From: Candidatus Zixiibacteriota bacterium
GTDB taxonomy: Bacteria > Zixibacteria > MSB-5A5 > GN15 > FEB-12
Assembly (NCBI GenBank): GCA_030619345.1
Contig: JAUXBO010000165.1
Location: 1-5,982, forward strand
Length of the DNA: 5,982 nucleotides
Reading direction: 5' to 3'
Below, piece by piece: positions 1 to 5,982 of the stretch (within the stretch, counting starts at the first letter, position 1; each line of letters begins with the position of its first letter). The notes under the pieces were generated by a model. The model saw only the letters and a program-made list of their open reading frames with translations. It made no database searches and was not told where the DNA came from. The position numbers and the translations under genes are program-made.

Positions 1-5
1 CATGG

Positions 6-34
6 TTGACAAGATGAATTACGAAGCTTAGATT
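6..34 (+). promoter_or_regulatory. Putative sigma70-type promoter for the TPR gene
   Basis: A perfect -35 hexamer TTGACA (6-11) is followed after exactly 17 bases by TAGATT (29-34), which matches the -10 consensus TATAAT at 4 of 6 positions. The predicted start is near position 41, giving a leader of about 38 bases that contains the AAGGGAG ribosome binding site. This is a consensus match by eye; the -35 box lies almost at the window edge, so upstream elements cannot be seen. Confidence 0.5.
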
Positions 35-78
35 CGGTGAGTTAATTTAGATAGCAAACAGACCGAAGGGAGTTTTTT

Positions 79-1458
79 ATGAGATCGGTTGTGAATTACT
101 TACTTCTGATGATACTGGCACTGTCATTTACGGATATAAATACCGAGGCTAAGAAAAGGCCGAGGAAGTTGCCAGCCAGCGCTTATATCAAATCAGCCAA
201 AATAGAAATCCTGTCAGGAGACAAAAAACGTTACGTGGTTGCAATCGCTATGCTGGACTCTTTGTTTATGCACTATGGTCCTCATGCCGAAGGCCTGAAC
301 CTGATGGCGGCAACCTATATTGATTTCACCGACAAAACTCCCGATCCGTGGGGGAAAAGGCTATTTGTCGAAAAGATAGTGGCATATTTTGATACGCTGA
401 ATATGTGCTGTGAAAACCAGGAGATTAAGAAGAACTACCGGAAGAACTGTGAGAAATTAGTTGAGAAATCAGACTCAACGAAAGTCAAATTCTGGCGTGA
501 ATTCTATAATGCCGGAATTGAGCAACTCAACTATATGGGCGATGTGGCCAAGGATCTGGAGGAAATCACCGATTCAGCTTCACGTGAATATTCACTGAAC
601 GTCATTCAGACCAATATCGACTCTTGTATTGCCAACATGAAATTGGCTATCCTGTTCGATTCAGTTGACTATCAGTCCTATGTAGCTGCCGGTTCGGCCT
701 ATGAGCACAAAGAGAATTGGACCGAGGCCATTATCTGGTTCTCCAAAGGATTAGAGGTCGCCCCCGACTCCACCAGGGAACAACTCCTACCATACATTGC
801 CTACGATTATATCCGTCTCGATCAATATTGCGACGCCATTCCATACTTCCGTGAAATGGCCGAACGAGATACAGTTGACTTTAAGACGATGGGGCACTTG
901 GCCTCATGCTACAATAACTGCAAGCAGTTTGACTCGGCCGTTGTTGTGTATCGTAAGATGCTGGCTGGTGATCCGGAAAATACTGATGTACTCACCAATG
1001 TTGGACGCTATTTCAATCAGATTGCCCGTACGGCTTCGGACTCATCTTCTTTCTACGGAAAAGCCGAGAATGAAGAGCAGACTGCATTTTGGCGTGGCGA
1101 GCAGATGAAGGCTTTTGATTCCTCATCAGCCTATCTCAAACTCGTCTTTGACCTCTTGCCGGATTCTGCTTCAGCGGCTGAAGAATACGGGCTGGTCAGC
1201 GCCATCAGGTCAGACTATGAAAATGCCGCTATCGCTTATTCACGTCTAACATCATTGGAACCGGATAATACCGGCCACTGGTCATACCTGGGTGATTGCC
1301 ATCTTAATCTTCAACAGTTTCCCAAAGCCGTTGATGCATATGAACATGTGGTCGCTATTGATGACAGTGATCGTGAGACATGGCTGAGACTGTATGACCT
1401 TTACAGGGAGTTAGGGCAGACGGCCAAAGCTGCAGAAGCGAAGAAGAAATCCGAATAG
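79..1458 (+). CDS. Exported tetratricopeptide-repeat protein, function unknown
   Basis: This 459-residue protein is built of helical TPR-type repeats, which normally act as protein-protein binding scaffolds. The start is well supported: AAGGGAG (66-72) sits six bases before the ATG. The N-terminus looks like a Sec signal peptide, with Arg2, a hydrophobic core at about residues 4-18 and possible cleavage near Ala24 before a basic stretch (KKRPRK); there is no lipobox cysteine. The mature protein is therefore expected in the periplasm or at the envelope. TPR-like units are clearest at about 199-230, 236-265, 269-300, 365-396, 399-430 and 433-456, with the usual small/aromatic pattern such as 'WSYLGDCHLNLQQF' and 'KAVDAYEHVVAID'. 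Residues 40-190 are less regular. The gene has its own promoter and a strong terminator, so it looks monocistronic. I recognise no enzyme domain; the partner is unknown. Confidence is high for a real TPR gene and low for any role. Confidence 0.88.
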   Translation: MRSVVNYLLLMILALSFTDINTEAKKRPRKLPASAYIKSAKIEILSGDKKRYVVAIAMLDSLFMHYGPHAEGLNLMAATYIDFTDKTPDPWGKRLFVEKIVAYFDTLNMCCENQEIKKNYRKNCEKLVEKSDSTKVKFWREFYNAGIEQLNYMGDVAKDLEEITDSASREYSLNVIQTNIDSCIANMKLAILFDSVDYQSYVAAGSAYEHKENWTEAIIWFSKGLEVAPDSTREQLLPYIAYDYIRLDQYCDAIPYFREMAERDTVDFKTMGHLASCYNNCKQFDSAVVVYRKMLAGDPENTDVLTNVGRYFNQIARTASDSSSFYGKAENEEQTAFWRGEQMKAFDSSSAYLKLVFDLLPDSASAAEEYGLVSAIRSDYENAAIAYSRLTSLEPDNTGHWSYLGDCHLNLQQFPKAVDAYEHVVAIDDSDRETWLRLYDLYRELGQTAKAAEAKKKSE

Positions 1459-1494
1459 AAACGATACTTCGAGAAAATATCACATATTTATTGG

Positions 1495-1528
1495 AAACGG
1501 CAGGCAAAGCACCTGCCGTTTTCTTTTT
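1495..1528 (+). terminator. Strong intrinsic terminator after the TPR gene
   Basis: A perfect 10-bp stem pairs AAACGGCAGG (1495-1504) with CCTGCCGTTT (1512-1521) around a 7-base loop, CAAAGCA. The T-rich tract TTTTCTTTTT (1519-1528) follows on the + strand. The hairpin begins 36 bases after the TPR stop codon and ends 19 bases before the priA ATG, so it separates the two genes transcriptionally. The upstream A run is short, so termination should be mainly in the + direction. Confidence 0.9.
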
Positions 1529-1532
1529 CATT

Positions 1533-1541
1533 TGATATATT
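1533..1541 (+). promoter_or_regulatory. Extended -10 promoter element of priA (leaderless start predicted)
   Basis: The sequence TGATATATT contains the extended -10 TG (1533-1534) one base before TATATT (1536-1541), a 5/6 match to TATAAT. Counting the usual -7 to +1 distance from the hexamer places the transcription start on A1548, the first base of the priA ATG. With a 17-base spacer the -35 position (1513-1518, CTGCCG) is weak (3/6) and lies inside the upstream terminator stem, as is often tolerated for extended -10 promoters. No Shine-Dalgarno sequence lies between the terminator and the ATG. Confidence 0.5.
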
Positions 1542-1547
1542 CCCATT

Positions 1548-3962
1548 ATGTCTACTGAGAAACAATGCGTCGAAATCGCGGTCCCCGGACCGGCGAGAAG
1601 AACCTTCAGTTACACCGCACCCACCGGTCTTGAATCGTTGCAGCCGGGATGCCGCGTTATAGTCCCATTTGGGAACCGAAAGCTGGTCGGTTTTTTTATC
1701 CGCTCCAGTTCCCCACCAACCGGTATTAAACTAAAAAACATTATACAGATTCTCGATCATACCTCGCTGTTCAACCGAGAGCTTTTCACTTTTCTGCTCT
1801 GGATGTCCGACTATTACTTTGCCAATCCCTTTGACTGCCTGACGGCGGCACTTCCCCCCTTCCTGAAAAAGGCAATGGTTCCCGAGCACTCTTGGTCTGT
1901 CGATGCCTATAGGCTGGTTGAAGAGAAATTCAGACGTCTCCCCAGGGACATTGCGGCACTGGTTCGTCCCGGCCAAAAGCTCACAGCTGCTGATCTTAAA
2001 TTGGTGCGAACCTCGGGAGGCACTCTCTTAAGACGGTTGATAAGCTCTAATCTGCTGCTGCTCAACTGGCCGGAACCAACATGGGAGAGCAAACGTCAAC
2101 TGGCTGGATACCGTGCTGCACCTGACCAGAACTGGGATGATTTTTTTGCCCGTCGAAGAACAACTCTTCCCATCTTTGATGGCATCAAAAAGCGATCCGA
2201 GCTTATCAAATCCGGGTGGGGCGATCACACCATTCGTGAGGCATGCAAAGCGGGCCTGCTAACAATGGAGTTCTCTGATTCTCCGGCCGCAATGCTCAAC
2301 TTTATCGAGGCCAAAGAAGCAGTCAAAGAATTACAACTCAACTCAGAACAAACTGCTGCCCTTAAAAAAATAATGGCCAAGTTGGATAGCGGGTTTAGCT
2401 CCACTCTCCTGCATGGTGTAACAGGTTCCGGTAAGACTCTGGTCTATTGCCATGTTTGCCGTGAGGTAATCAAAAGAGGGCGATCCGCTTTAGTGCTGAC
2501 TCCCGAAATCGCTCTCACCGGAAGTATGTTGTCCTATTTCAGATCTTTTTTCGGTGATGAAGTGGCGGTGATACACTCTTCGATGACCGACCGGGAACGA
2601 TATGAAAGCTGGAAAGGAATCAACGAAGGACGTTACCGGGTGGCGATTGGCCCGCGCTCGGCTCTGTTTGCTCCTGTCGTAGACCCAGGCATTATCATTG
2701 TTGATGAAGAGCACGACGGCTCATACAAACAGGATGATCCCTCGCCACGATTCCACGGCCGGGATGCTGCTATCATGAGGGCAAAAATGGCGGGTATTCC
2801 AATTTTGCTTGGTTCGGCATCGCCATCTTTCGAGTCGTATCAAAACAGTCGCGATGGGCGTTACGAACTTATTTCGATAAATAGCCGACCCAACGGTGCC
2901 AGACTTCCGGCGGTCAATCTTGTCGACATGAGACGTGACCGACTTGGCGGTGACTTGTCCTATTTCTCTCATCAGCTCAAACAGGCGACCGACCAACGGC
3001 AGGAACGAAATGAGCAGGTAATTCTTTTCTTAAACAGACGCGGGTTTGCGCCATCAATCCAGTGCGGCGACTGCGGGCATGTCCCTACCTGCCCTCAGTG
3101 CCAGGTCAGGCTGACCTTTCATAAAGTTGGGAAACGACTCAGCTGTCATTACTGCGGTCATGTCGATACTTCCTATAACCGTTGTGAGAAGTGTCGAAAA
3201 ACTGACCTCATCTTTCGCGGCGCTGGGACTCAGAAAGTTGAAGCTAATCTCCCCCGTTTATTCAAGGAGATTCGTGTTCTTCGTATGGACTCCGATGTTG
3301 TTTTTGGGCGGCGTAAGGCTTATGACATCCTTCAGTCGTTTGCAAAAAAAGAGGCGACCATCCTGCTCGGCACCCAGATGGTTACCAAAGGTTTGGACCT
3401 CCCCGAAGTCACCCTGGTTGGGGTACTGTCAGGAGACGCCGGACTTGACATGCCGGATTTCAGGGCCAAAGAAAAAGCATTCGCGCGTCTGCTTCAAGTT
3501 TCAGGTCGATGCGGCCGGGCAGACAAACCGGGTGAAGTCCTGATCCAGACATTCAATCCTGAAGACGATCTCATAACCGATGCCGCCCGTCAGGACTACC
3601 GTTCGTTTTTTGATCGTGAGATTGAAAACCGTCGCGCCCTGCACTATCCCCCATTCTCGAGAATTATCAATTTTGTACTCTCTTCAGAGGATGAGGAATT
3701 ACTCGCAAGTTCAACTCGTAAATTTCACAAAAACCTGCTGCATCAGATGGAGATCGCTAAGATTTCGATTAGCGTACTGGGGCCTGCCGAGTGTCCGCTT
3801 TATTTTCTGCGTAAACAGTACCGTCGTCACTTGTTTGTTAAAACAAATCAGCCGACTAAACTCACGCGCATGCTCACTAAGTGGGAAACGGCGCAGCCAC
3901 GATTTGGCCTGCCTGCTTCGGTCAAAATTATCGTTGATATCGATCCGGATAGTATGATGTAG
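1548..3962 (+). CDS. priA: Primosomal protein N' (replication restart helicase PriA)
   Basis: PriA is a 3'-to-5' superfamily 2 DNA helicase that recognises stalled forks and D-loops and reloads the replisome away from oriC. The 804-residue product is complete and somewhat longer than the E. coli protein (732). The N-terminal 3'-DNA-end-binding domain spans about residues 8-103 ('PGCRVIVPFGNRK'), followed by a winged-helix region. The helicase core shows Walker A GVTGSGKT (290-297), motif Ia TPEIALT (318-324), GPRSALFAP (368-376), the DEEH box (386-389), an aromatic-rich loop (SYKQDDPSPRFHGRD) and GSASPS (422-427). Eight cysteines (506, 509, 515, 518, 533, 536, 546, 549) have the same spacing as the two E. 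coli zinc sites. Motif V is GTQMVTKGLDLP and motif VI is QVSGRCGR (650-657), where Cys replaces the usual Ala. The C-terminal domain begins near HYPPFSR (699-705). The start is fixed by an in-frame TGA at 1533, only four codons upstream. No ribosome binding site is visible. The neighbours often seen beside priA, def and fmt, are absent here. Confidence 0.98.
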   Translation: MSTEKQCVEIAVPGPARRTFSYTAPTGLESLQPGCRVIVPFGNRKLVGFFIRSSSPPTGIKLKNIIQILDHTSLFNRELFTFLLWMSDYYFANPFDCLTAALPPFLKKAMVPEHSWSVDAYRLVEEKFRRLPRDIAALVRPGQKLTAADLKLVRTSGGTLLRRLISSNLLLLNWPEPTWESKRQLAGYRAAPDQNWDDFFARRRTTLPIFDGIKKRSELIKSGWGDHTIREACKAGLLTMEFSDSPAAMLNFIEAKEAVKELQLNSEQTAALKKIMAKLDSGFSSTLLHGVTGSGKTLVYCHVCREVIKRGRSALVLTPEIALTGSMLSYFRSFFGDEVAVIHSSMTDRERYESWKGINEGRYRVAIGPRSALFAPVVDPGIIIVDEEHDGSYKQDDPSPRFHGRDAAIMRAKMAGIPILLGSASPSFESYQNSRDGRYELISINSRPNGARLPAVNLVDMRRDRLGGDLSYFSHQLKQATDQRQERNEQVILFLNRRGFAPSIQCGDCGHVPTCPQCQVRLTFHKVGKRLSCHYCGHVDTSYNRCEKCRKTDLIFRGAGTQKVEANLPRLFKEIRVLRMDSDVVFGRRKAYDILQSFAKKEATILLGTQMVTKGLDLPEVTLVGVLSGDAGLDMPDFRAKEKAFARLLQVSGRCGRADKPGEVLIQTFNPEDDLITDAARQDYRSFFDREIENRRALHYPPFSRIINFVLSSEDEELLASSTRKFHKNLLHQMEIAKISISVLGPAECPLYFLRKQYRRHLFVKTNQPTKLTRMLTKWETAQPRFGLPASVKIIVDIDPDSMM

Positions 3963-3987
3963 GTGGCGACGTCGGTTCGGAGCTATG

Positions 3988-4064
3988 TGGGTGGCACGCT
4001 CAAACTCGCTTTGGGCGTGAATTCCCTATTAATCCGGGCCAAACAAGTTTGACCCGGCCACCCA
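3988..4064 (+). repeat. REP/BIME-like double hairpin downstream of priA
   Basis: Two similar hairpin units stand in inverted orientation between matching ends TGGGTGGC (3988-3995) and GCCACCCA (4057-4064). Unit 1 pairs CACGCTCAAA (3995-4004) with TTTGGGCGTG (4010-4019), including one T·G pair. Unit 2 pairs CCGGGCCAAA (4034-4043) with TTTGACCCGG (4048-4057), with one C·A mismatch. Read outward from the shared ends, both units carry GGGTGGC, a stem arm, TCAAAC and a T-G-rich return arm. The lower stems differ in sequence (CACGC/GCGTG versus CCGGG/CCCGG) but both stay paired, which argues for selection on structure. No T tract follows, so this is not a typical terminator. REP doublets in other bacteria are spread by RAYT transposases; whether this one is dispersed in the genome cannot be seen here. 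Confidence 0.6.
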
Positions 4065-4093
4065 TCGAAAACTTCATAGATATGAAACATATT

Positions 4094-4117
4094 GTACCCC
4101 ATCCAACGGGTGGGTTT
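4094..4117 (+). terminator. Terminator-like hairpin A, candidate priA transcript end
   Basis: The stem CCCATCC (4098-4104) pairs with GGGTGGG (4108-4114) around an AAC loop, with one T·G pair that is stable only in + strand RNA. It is followed by only TTTGCC, so termination would be weak. It lies 132 bases after the priA stop codon and is the first T-followed hairpin met by a priA transcript. It is a near copy, in inverted orientation, of the hairpin at 4217-4240 (21 of 24 bases identical, all three changes preserving pairing). Confidence 0.45.
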
Positions 4118-4210
4118 GCCTGATCACTGAGTGATGCTGTCCATCTCAAAAAGAGTCCTCTCATACAAAGACTTTACTAAGAGCTATTCTCCATTTAGAT
4201 TACGTCAGCG

Positions 4211-4240
4211 AAAAATAAACCCACCTGTTAGGTGGGGTAC
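4211..4240 (-). terminator. Intrinsic terminator (hairpin B) for minus-strand transcripts
   Basis: Read on the minus strand, CCCACCT (4236-4230) pairs perfectly with AGGTGGG (4226-4220) around an AAC loop, and TTTATTTTT (4219-4211) follows. This is a convincing intrinsic terminator for RNA entering from the membrane-TPR gene side. It lies about 385 bases beyond that gene's stop codon, so either the gene has a long 3' UTR or an independent RNA ends here. Together with hairpin A it keeps the converging transcripts from overlapping. Confidence 0.75.
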
Positions 4241-4571
4241 GGAATATTCACGTACCTGCGAAGCATAATGCCTGCTATGCAGGCGTCGAGTCCGGATGTG
4301 TGATCCCCACTCCGAACCCGACGTTTCTACCAACCCCGCCTCTGAATACTTAAGATGCCGGAACTGTTGCGCCACTGCATCAATACGAGTTGCACTATCT
4401 CGTATCGAGAGATTGATACAACATCCCAGCCACCTGCAGGTATCTATTGCAAAGGGCATGCCAACGAGTCGCACACTCCCGTGAGTATGCGTAACTGCTT
4501 GTGCAGCATTGGTAATATGTCGGTTCGATTGAGTTGAGTTGAACTTACATCATGCGCAACTGTCGCAAAGA

Positions 4572-4605
4572 TCGTATGAACGGACGAGATTCTCGCGTCA
4601 TACGA
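4572..4605 (-). terminator. Bulged hairpin just past the membrane-TPR stop codon
   Basis: The arm CTCGCGTCATACGA (4592-4605) pairs throughout its 14 bases with 4572-4588, which carries a bulged A and a bulged GA; the loop is ATT. It begins 20 bases beyond the minus-strand stop codon. On the minus strand it is followed by TCTTTGC, a poor U tract, so it may be a weak or Rho-assisted terminator, a 3'-end stabiliser, or the first element of the structured region that follows. Confidence 0.4.
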
Positions 4606-4625
4606 ATAATTGAAGCAGTCGTAAC

Positions 4626-5982
4626 TTAGCGGATTCTTGAACTGAGTTGTGTAGTGGTGGAGCTGTCAAGTCCCTTGGAGATTGCTTCATTTAGTGTTTG
4701 TCTGGCGAGTCCAAACTCTCGTTTCTGAATATACAGTGCGGTCAATTCGGCCAGAAGCTGCGGCGGCGCCTGCGGGTTTTTTGCTCCAATCATCATAAAC
4801 TTTTCATATTCGTCTTGCCGACCGGTGGACTTATAGATTTGCACAAGTAGTGAAATTGGCAACATGTCGTTATTGTCAAGGGCATACGCACTAAGCGCGT
4901 TTTTCACGGCCCCTTCCAAACGGTTCGCTCTCATCTGGGCCAGTGCCAAGTGGCCGTGCATCTTTGCGTTGTTCGGATTCAGGCCAACCGCAATCTCAAG
5001 AATTTCCGCGGCTTCGACATATCGACCAGAGTAAATGAGACAGAGCCCTTTATTGAAGAAGGCCCCAACGAGTCGCGGATTGATCGCAATCGCTTGATCG
5101 AAATATGAAATCGCTTCCACATATCGTTTGCTGTCGAGCAGTGATTTGCCCTGCGAGTTGAGCTTCTTCTCGGGATAATTCTTATTGTAGAAGTCTGACA
5201 GTTCACGGTAGTTGTCGGAGTCTCCATTTTCGAGACAATAGTCCTGCGCTATCTTAATGTACTGCATGCTTTTTTTGACGTCCAGTTCAAAGTAGTTGCG
5301 TACTTGCGCAATTCCTGCTGACGGAACTACCTGGCAATAGATTCTCGGAGCCAGGGTCAGCAATCCAAGAAGTATAGTCAGATACACGGTGACAAGACGT
5401 TTGCCATTTATGTCAGGCGAATTTATCACCGAATAATAGGCCAGAAACGACAAAGGAATTCCTGCAAAAGCGAACAGGTCCCAATCGCGCGGCATCCCGA
5501 GTTTGGGGTCCAGCAGGAAAGCCACGGCCAGTGCAGAAACAGTCAGAATCGACAGAAAGCGAATGATTGGATCCCCTTTGAGTTGGCTACGGAAGCTTCC
5601 GGCTACGTACACCAACAGTATAACCAGTCCCGGGATGAGCAACAATATTAGGTTCACGAAGTCAAGGAGATGATCGGATGAGAACATGGTGTATCCTGAC
5701 ACTGTATACTGATCCGGTATGATAGGAAGAACGGCAAATCTGAAGAACAGGAATTGCTGCGACAAATAATAATATACAATTAGCGAAGCAGCAACCACCA
5801 CGCCGACCGCGGCTTGTTTCTGTCTGCGATTTACCCGTCTGATACGACTCAAAATATTAGAGCGGAACAGTAATACGTAAAGTGCCGCCGGAATGAGGAT
5901 GATTCCAAATATATGAAGGAATACTGCAACCGGCACCAATGCAAGCGGCCACCATCTGGACACCTTCCCATCAACCGCACCA
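4626..5982 (-). CDS. Multi-pass membrane protein with C-terminal TPR domain, 5'-partial
   Basis: The minus-strand frame is open from the window edge to TAA at 4628-4626, so the N-terminus is missing. A GTG at 5963 is an unlikely start: it is preceded by in-frame codons to the edge and its purine run (GGGAAG) touches it with no spacer. Numbering from that GTG, 445 residues are seen. Hydrophobic segments lie near residues 5-33, 51-75, 103-123, 135-152, 160-180 and 190-207, followed by a soluble region with TPR-like units at about 263-296, 298-330, 332-364 and 405-436 ('AISYFDQAIAINP' is typical). A conserved-looking 'DPKLGMPRDWDLFAF' sits between membrane segments. The plan resembles GT-C-type membrane glycosyltransferases that end in TPRs (TMTC-like), but the catalytic N-terminal loop would lie outside the window, so this is only a suggestion. 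The TPR domain probably faces the periplasm if that analogy holds. The gene converges on priA. Confidence 0.85.
   Translation of the reverse strand, partial: GAVDGKVSRWWPLALVPVAVFLHIFGIILIPAALYVLLFRSNILSRIRRVNRRQKQAAVGVVVAASLIVYYYLSQQFLFFRFAVLPIIPDQYTVSGYTMFSSDHLLDFVNLILLLIPGLVILLVYVAGSFRSQLKGDPIIRFLSILTVSALAVAFLLDPKLGMPRDWDLFAFAGIPLSFLAYYSVINSPDINGKRLVTVYLTILLGLLTLAPRIYCQVVPSAGIAQVRNYFELDVKKSMQYIKIAQDYCLENGDSDNYRELSDFYNKNYPEKKLNSQGKSLLDSKRYVEAISYFDQAIAINPRLVGAFFNKGLCLIYSGRYVEAAEILEIAVGLNPNNAKMHGHLALAQMRANRLEGAVKNALSAYALDNNDMLPISLLVQIYKSTGRQDEYEKFMMIGAKNPQAPPQLLAELTALYIQKREFGLARQTLNEAISKGLDSSTTTQLSSRIR

Larger units (their letters stand above)
4211..4606 (-). ncRNA. Candidate structured RNA (3' UTR or independent sRNA)
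   Basis: Before the terminator, the minus strand can fold into several short-loop hairpins: arms 4470-4478/4483-4491 (9 bp), 4383-4389/4399-4405 (7 bp, possibly extended by ATCAAT/ATTGAT), 4284-4300/4308-4323 (16 pairs with one bulge), 4270-4275/4279-4284 (6 bp, sharing base 4284 with the previous stem) and 4572-4605 (14 bp with bulges). The only three mismatches in the 9-bp and 16-pair stems are A·C on the + strand, which become G·U in minus-strand RNA. A 7-bp complement (4366-4372 with 4554-4560) could close a multibranched domain, although one such match is expected by chance. I do not recognise tmRNA, RNase P, SRP, 6S or tRNA signatures. The 5' boundary is arbitrary, since no clear promoter was found. 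It could also be the remains of an intergenic repeat. Confidence 0.4.
3963..4625. other. Convergent intergenic region rich in inverted repeats
   Basis: This 663-base gap lies between the 3' ends of priA and the membrane-TPR gene. I see no credible protein gene in it. It contains a REP-like double hairpin (3988-4064), two sister hairpins in inverted orientation (4094-4117 and 4217-4240) and a cluster of hairpins (4270-4605) whose pairing favours minus-strand RNA. A perfect 13-base palindrome, ATCACTGAGTGAT (4123-4135), lies just after the first sister hairpin. The rest of 4118-4210 shows nothing I can name. A short tandem of GTTGA-like units (4528-4545) is the only simple repeat. Confidence 0.8.

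Noticed and set aside
797..1108. Internal + strand frame inside the TPR gene, and similar internal frames on both strands of priA
   Set aside because: Each lies wholly or largely within a well-supported gene in another frame and has no ribosome binding site or recognisable domain.
4089..4248. Mobile MITE-like element with hairpins A and B as terminal inverted repeats and ATATT target duplication
   Set aside because: The two ATATT copies are not equally placed: one touches the repeat and the other is three bases away. The 5-base match is easily chance, and paired terminators explain the layout more simply.
4270..4330. Possible tRNA T-arm (GTCGAGTCCGG-like sequence)
   Set aside because: The bases flanking the would-be T loop do not form a 5-bp stem, and no acceptor, anticodon or D arm fits around it.
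4205..4474. 89-codon open frame on the minus strand with a GTG start
   Set aside because: It lies over the hairpin cluster, has no properly spaced ribosome binding site, an Arg/His/Ser/Cys-rich composition and runs through the intrinsic terminator stem. It is better explained as an accidental frame across a structured RNA or repeat.
4296..4537. Two overlapping + strand open frames of about 60 codons
   Set aside because: They have no ribosome binding site, no recognisable domain and unnatural composition, and they overlap each other and the minus-strand hairpins.
4528..4545. Tandem GTTGA repeat
   Set aside because: Only about three short imperfect units are present, too few to call a meaningful repeat array. 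No CRISPR-like spacing was seen anywhere.
5961..5963. GTG as the true start of the membrane-TPR gene
   Set aside because: The frame remains open upstream to the window edge, the purine run has no spacer before the GTG, and the protein begins inside what looks like a membrane domain.

Overview
The window holds three protein genes and one structured intergenic region. It looks like chromosomal DNA of a moderate-GC, Gram-negative-type environmental bacterium. My best guess is the FCB side of the tree, perhaps a Zixibacteria-like lineage. The hints are TPR proteins on both sides of a housekeeping gene, a membrane-plus-TPR protein with a 'PKLGMPRDWDLF' motif, and a PriA aromatic loop of the 'DPSPRF' type. 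This placement is inference from memory and is not proven.

Layout. Positions 1-78 carry a plausible sigma70-type promoter and a good ribosome binding site for an exported TPR protein (79-1458, +). A strong intrinsic terminator (1495-1528) closes that unit. Immediately after it, an extended -10 element (1533-1541) sits so close to the priA ATG (1548) that the predicted transcription start is the A of the start codon. priA (1548-3962, +) is complete and has all expected helicase motifs and eight zinc cysteines. On the right, a convergent gene (4626-5982, -) encodes a multi-pass membrane protein with a C-terminal TPR domain; its 5' end lies outside the window.

The 663-base gap between the convergent genes (3963-4625) has no credible protein gene but is dense in inverted repeats. 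From left to right it holds: a REP-like double hairpin (3988-4064); a terminator-like hairpin in + orientation (4094-4117); a quiet stretch of about 90 bases; an inverted sister copy of that hairpin that forms a good intrinsic terminator for minus-strand transcripts (4211-4240); and a run of hairpins up to 4605. In two of those hairpins every + strand mismatch is A·C, which becomes a G·U pair in minus-strand RNA. The minus strand is therefore the likely transcribed strand, either as a long structured 3' UTR of the membrane-TPR gene or as a separate small RNA.

The genes do not form an obvious pathway. PriA is replication-restart machinery and appears to be transcribed on its own, insulated from both TPR genes. 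The most unusual features are the apparently leaderless priA mRNA and the strand-biased structured region between the convergent genes.
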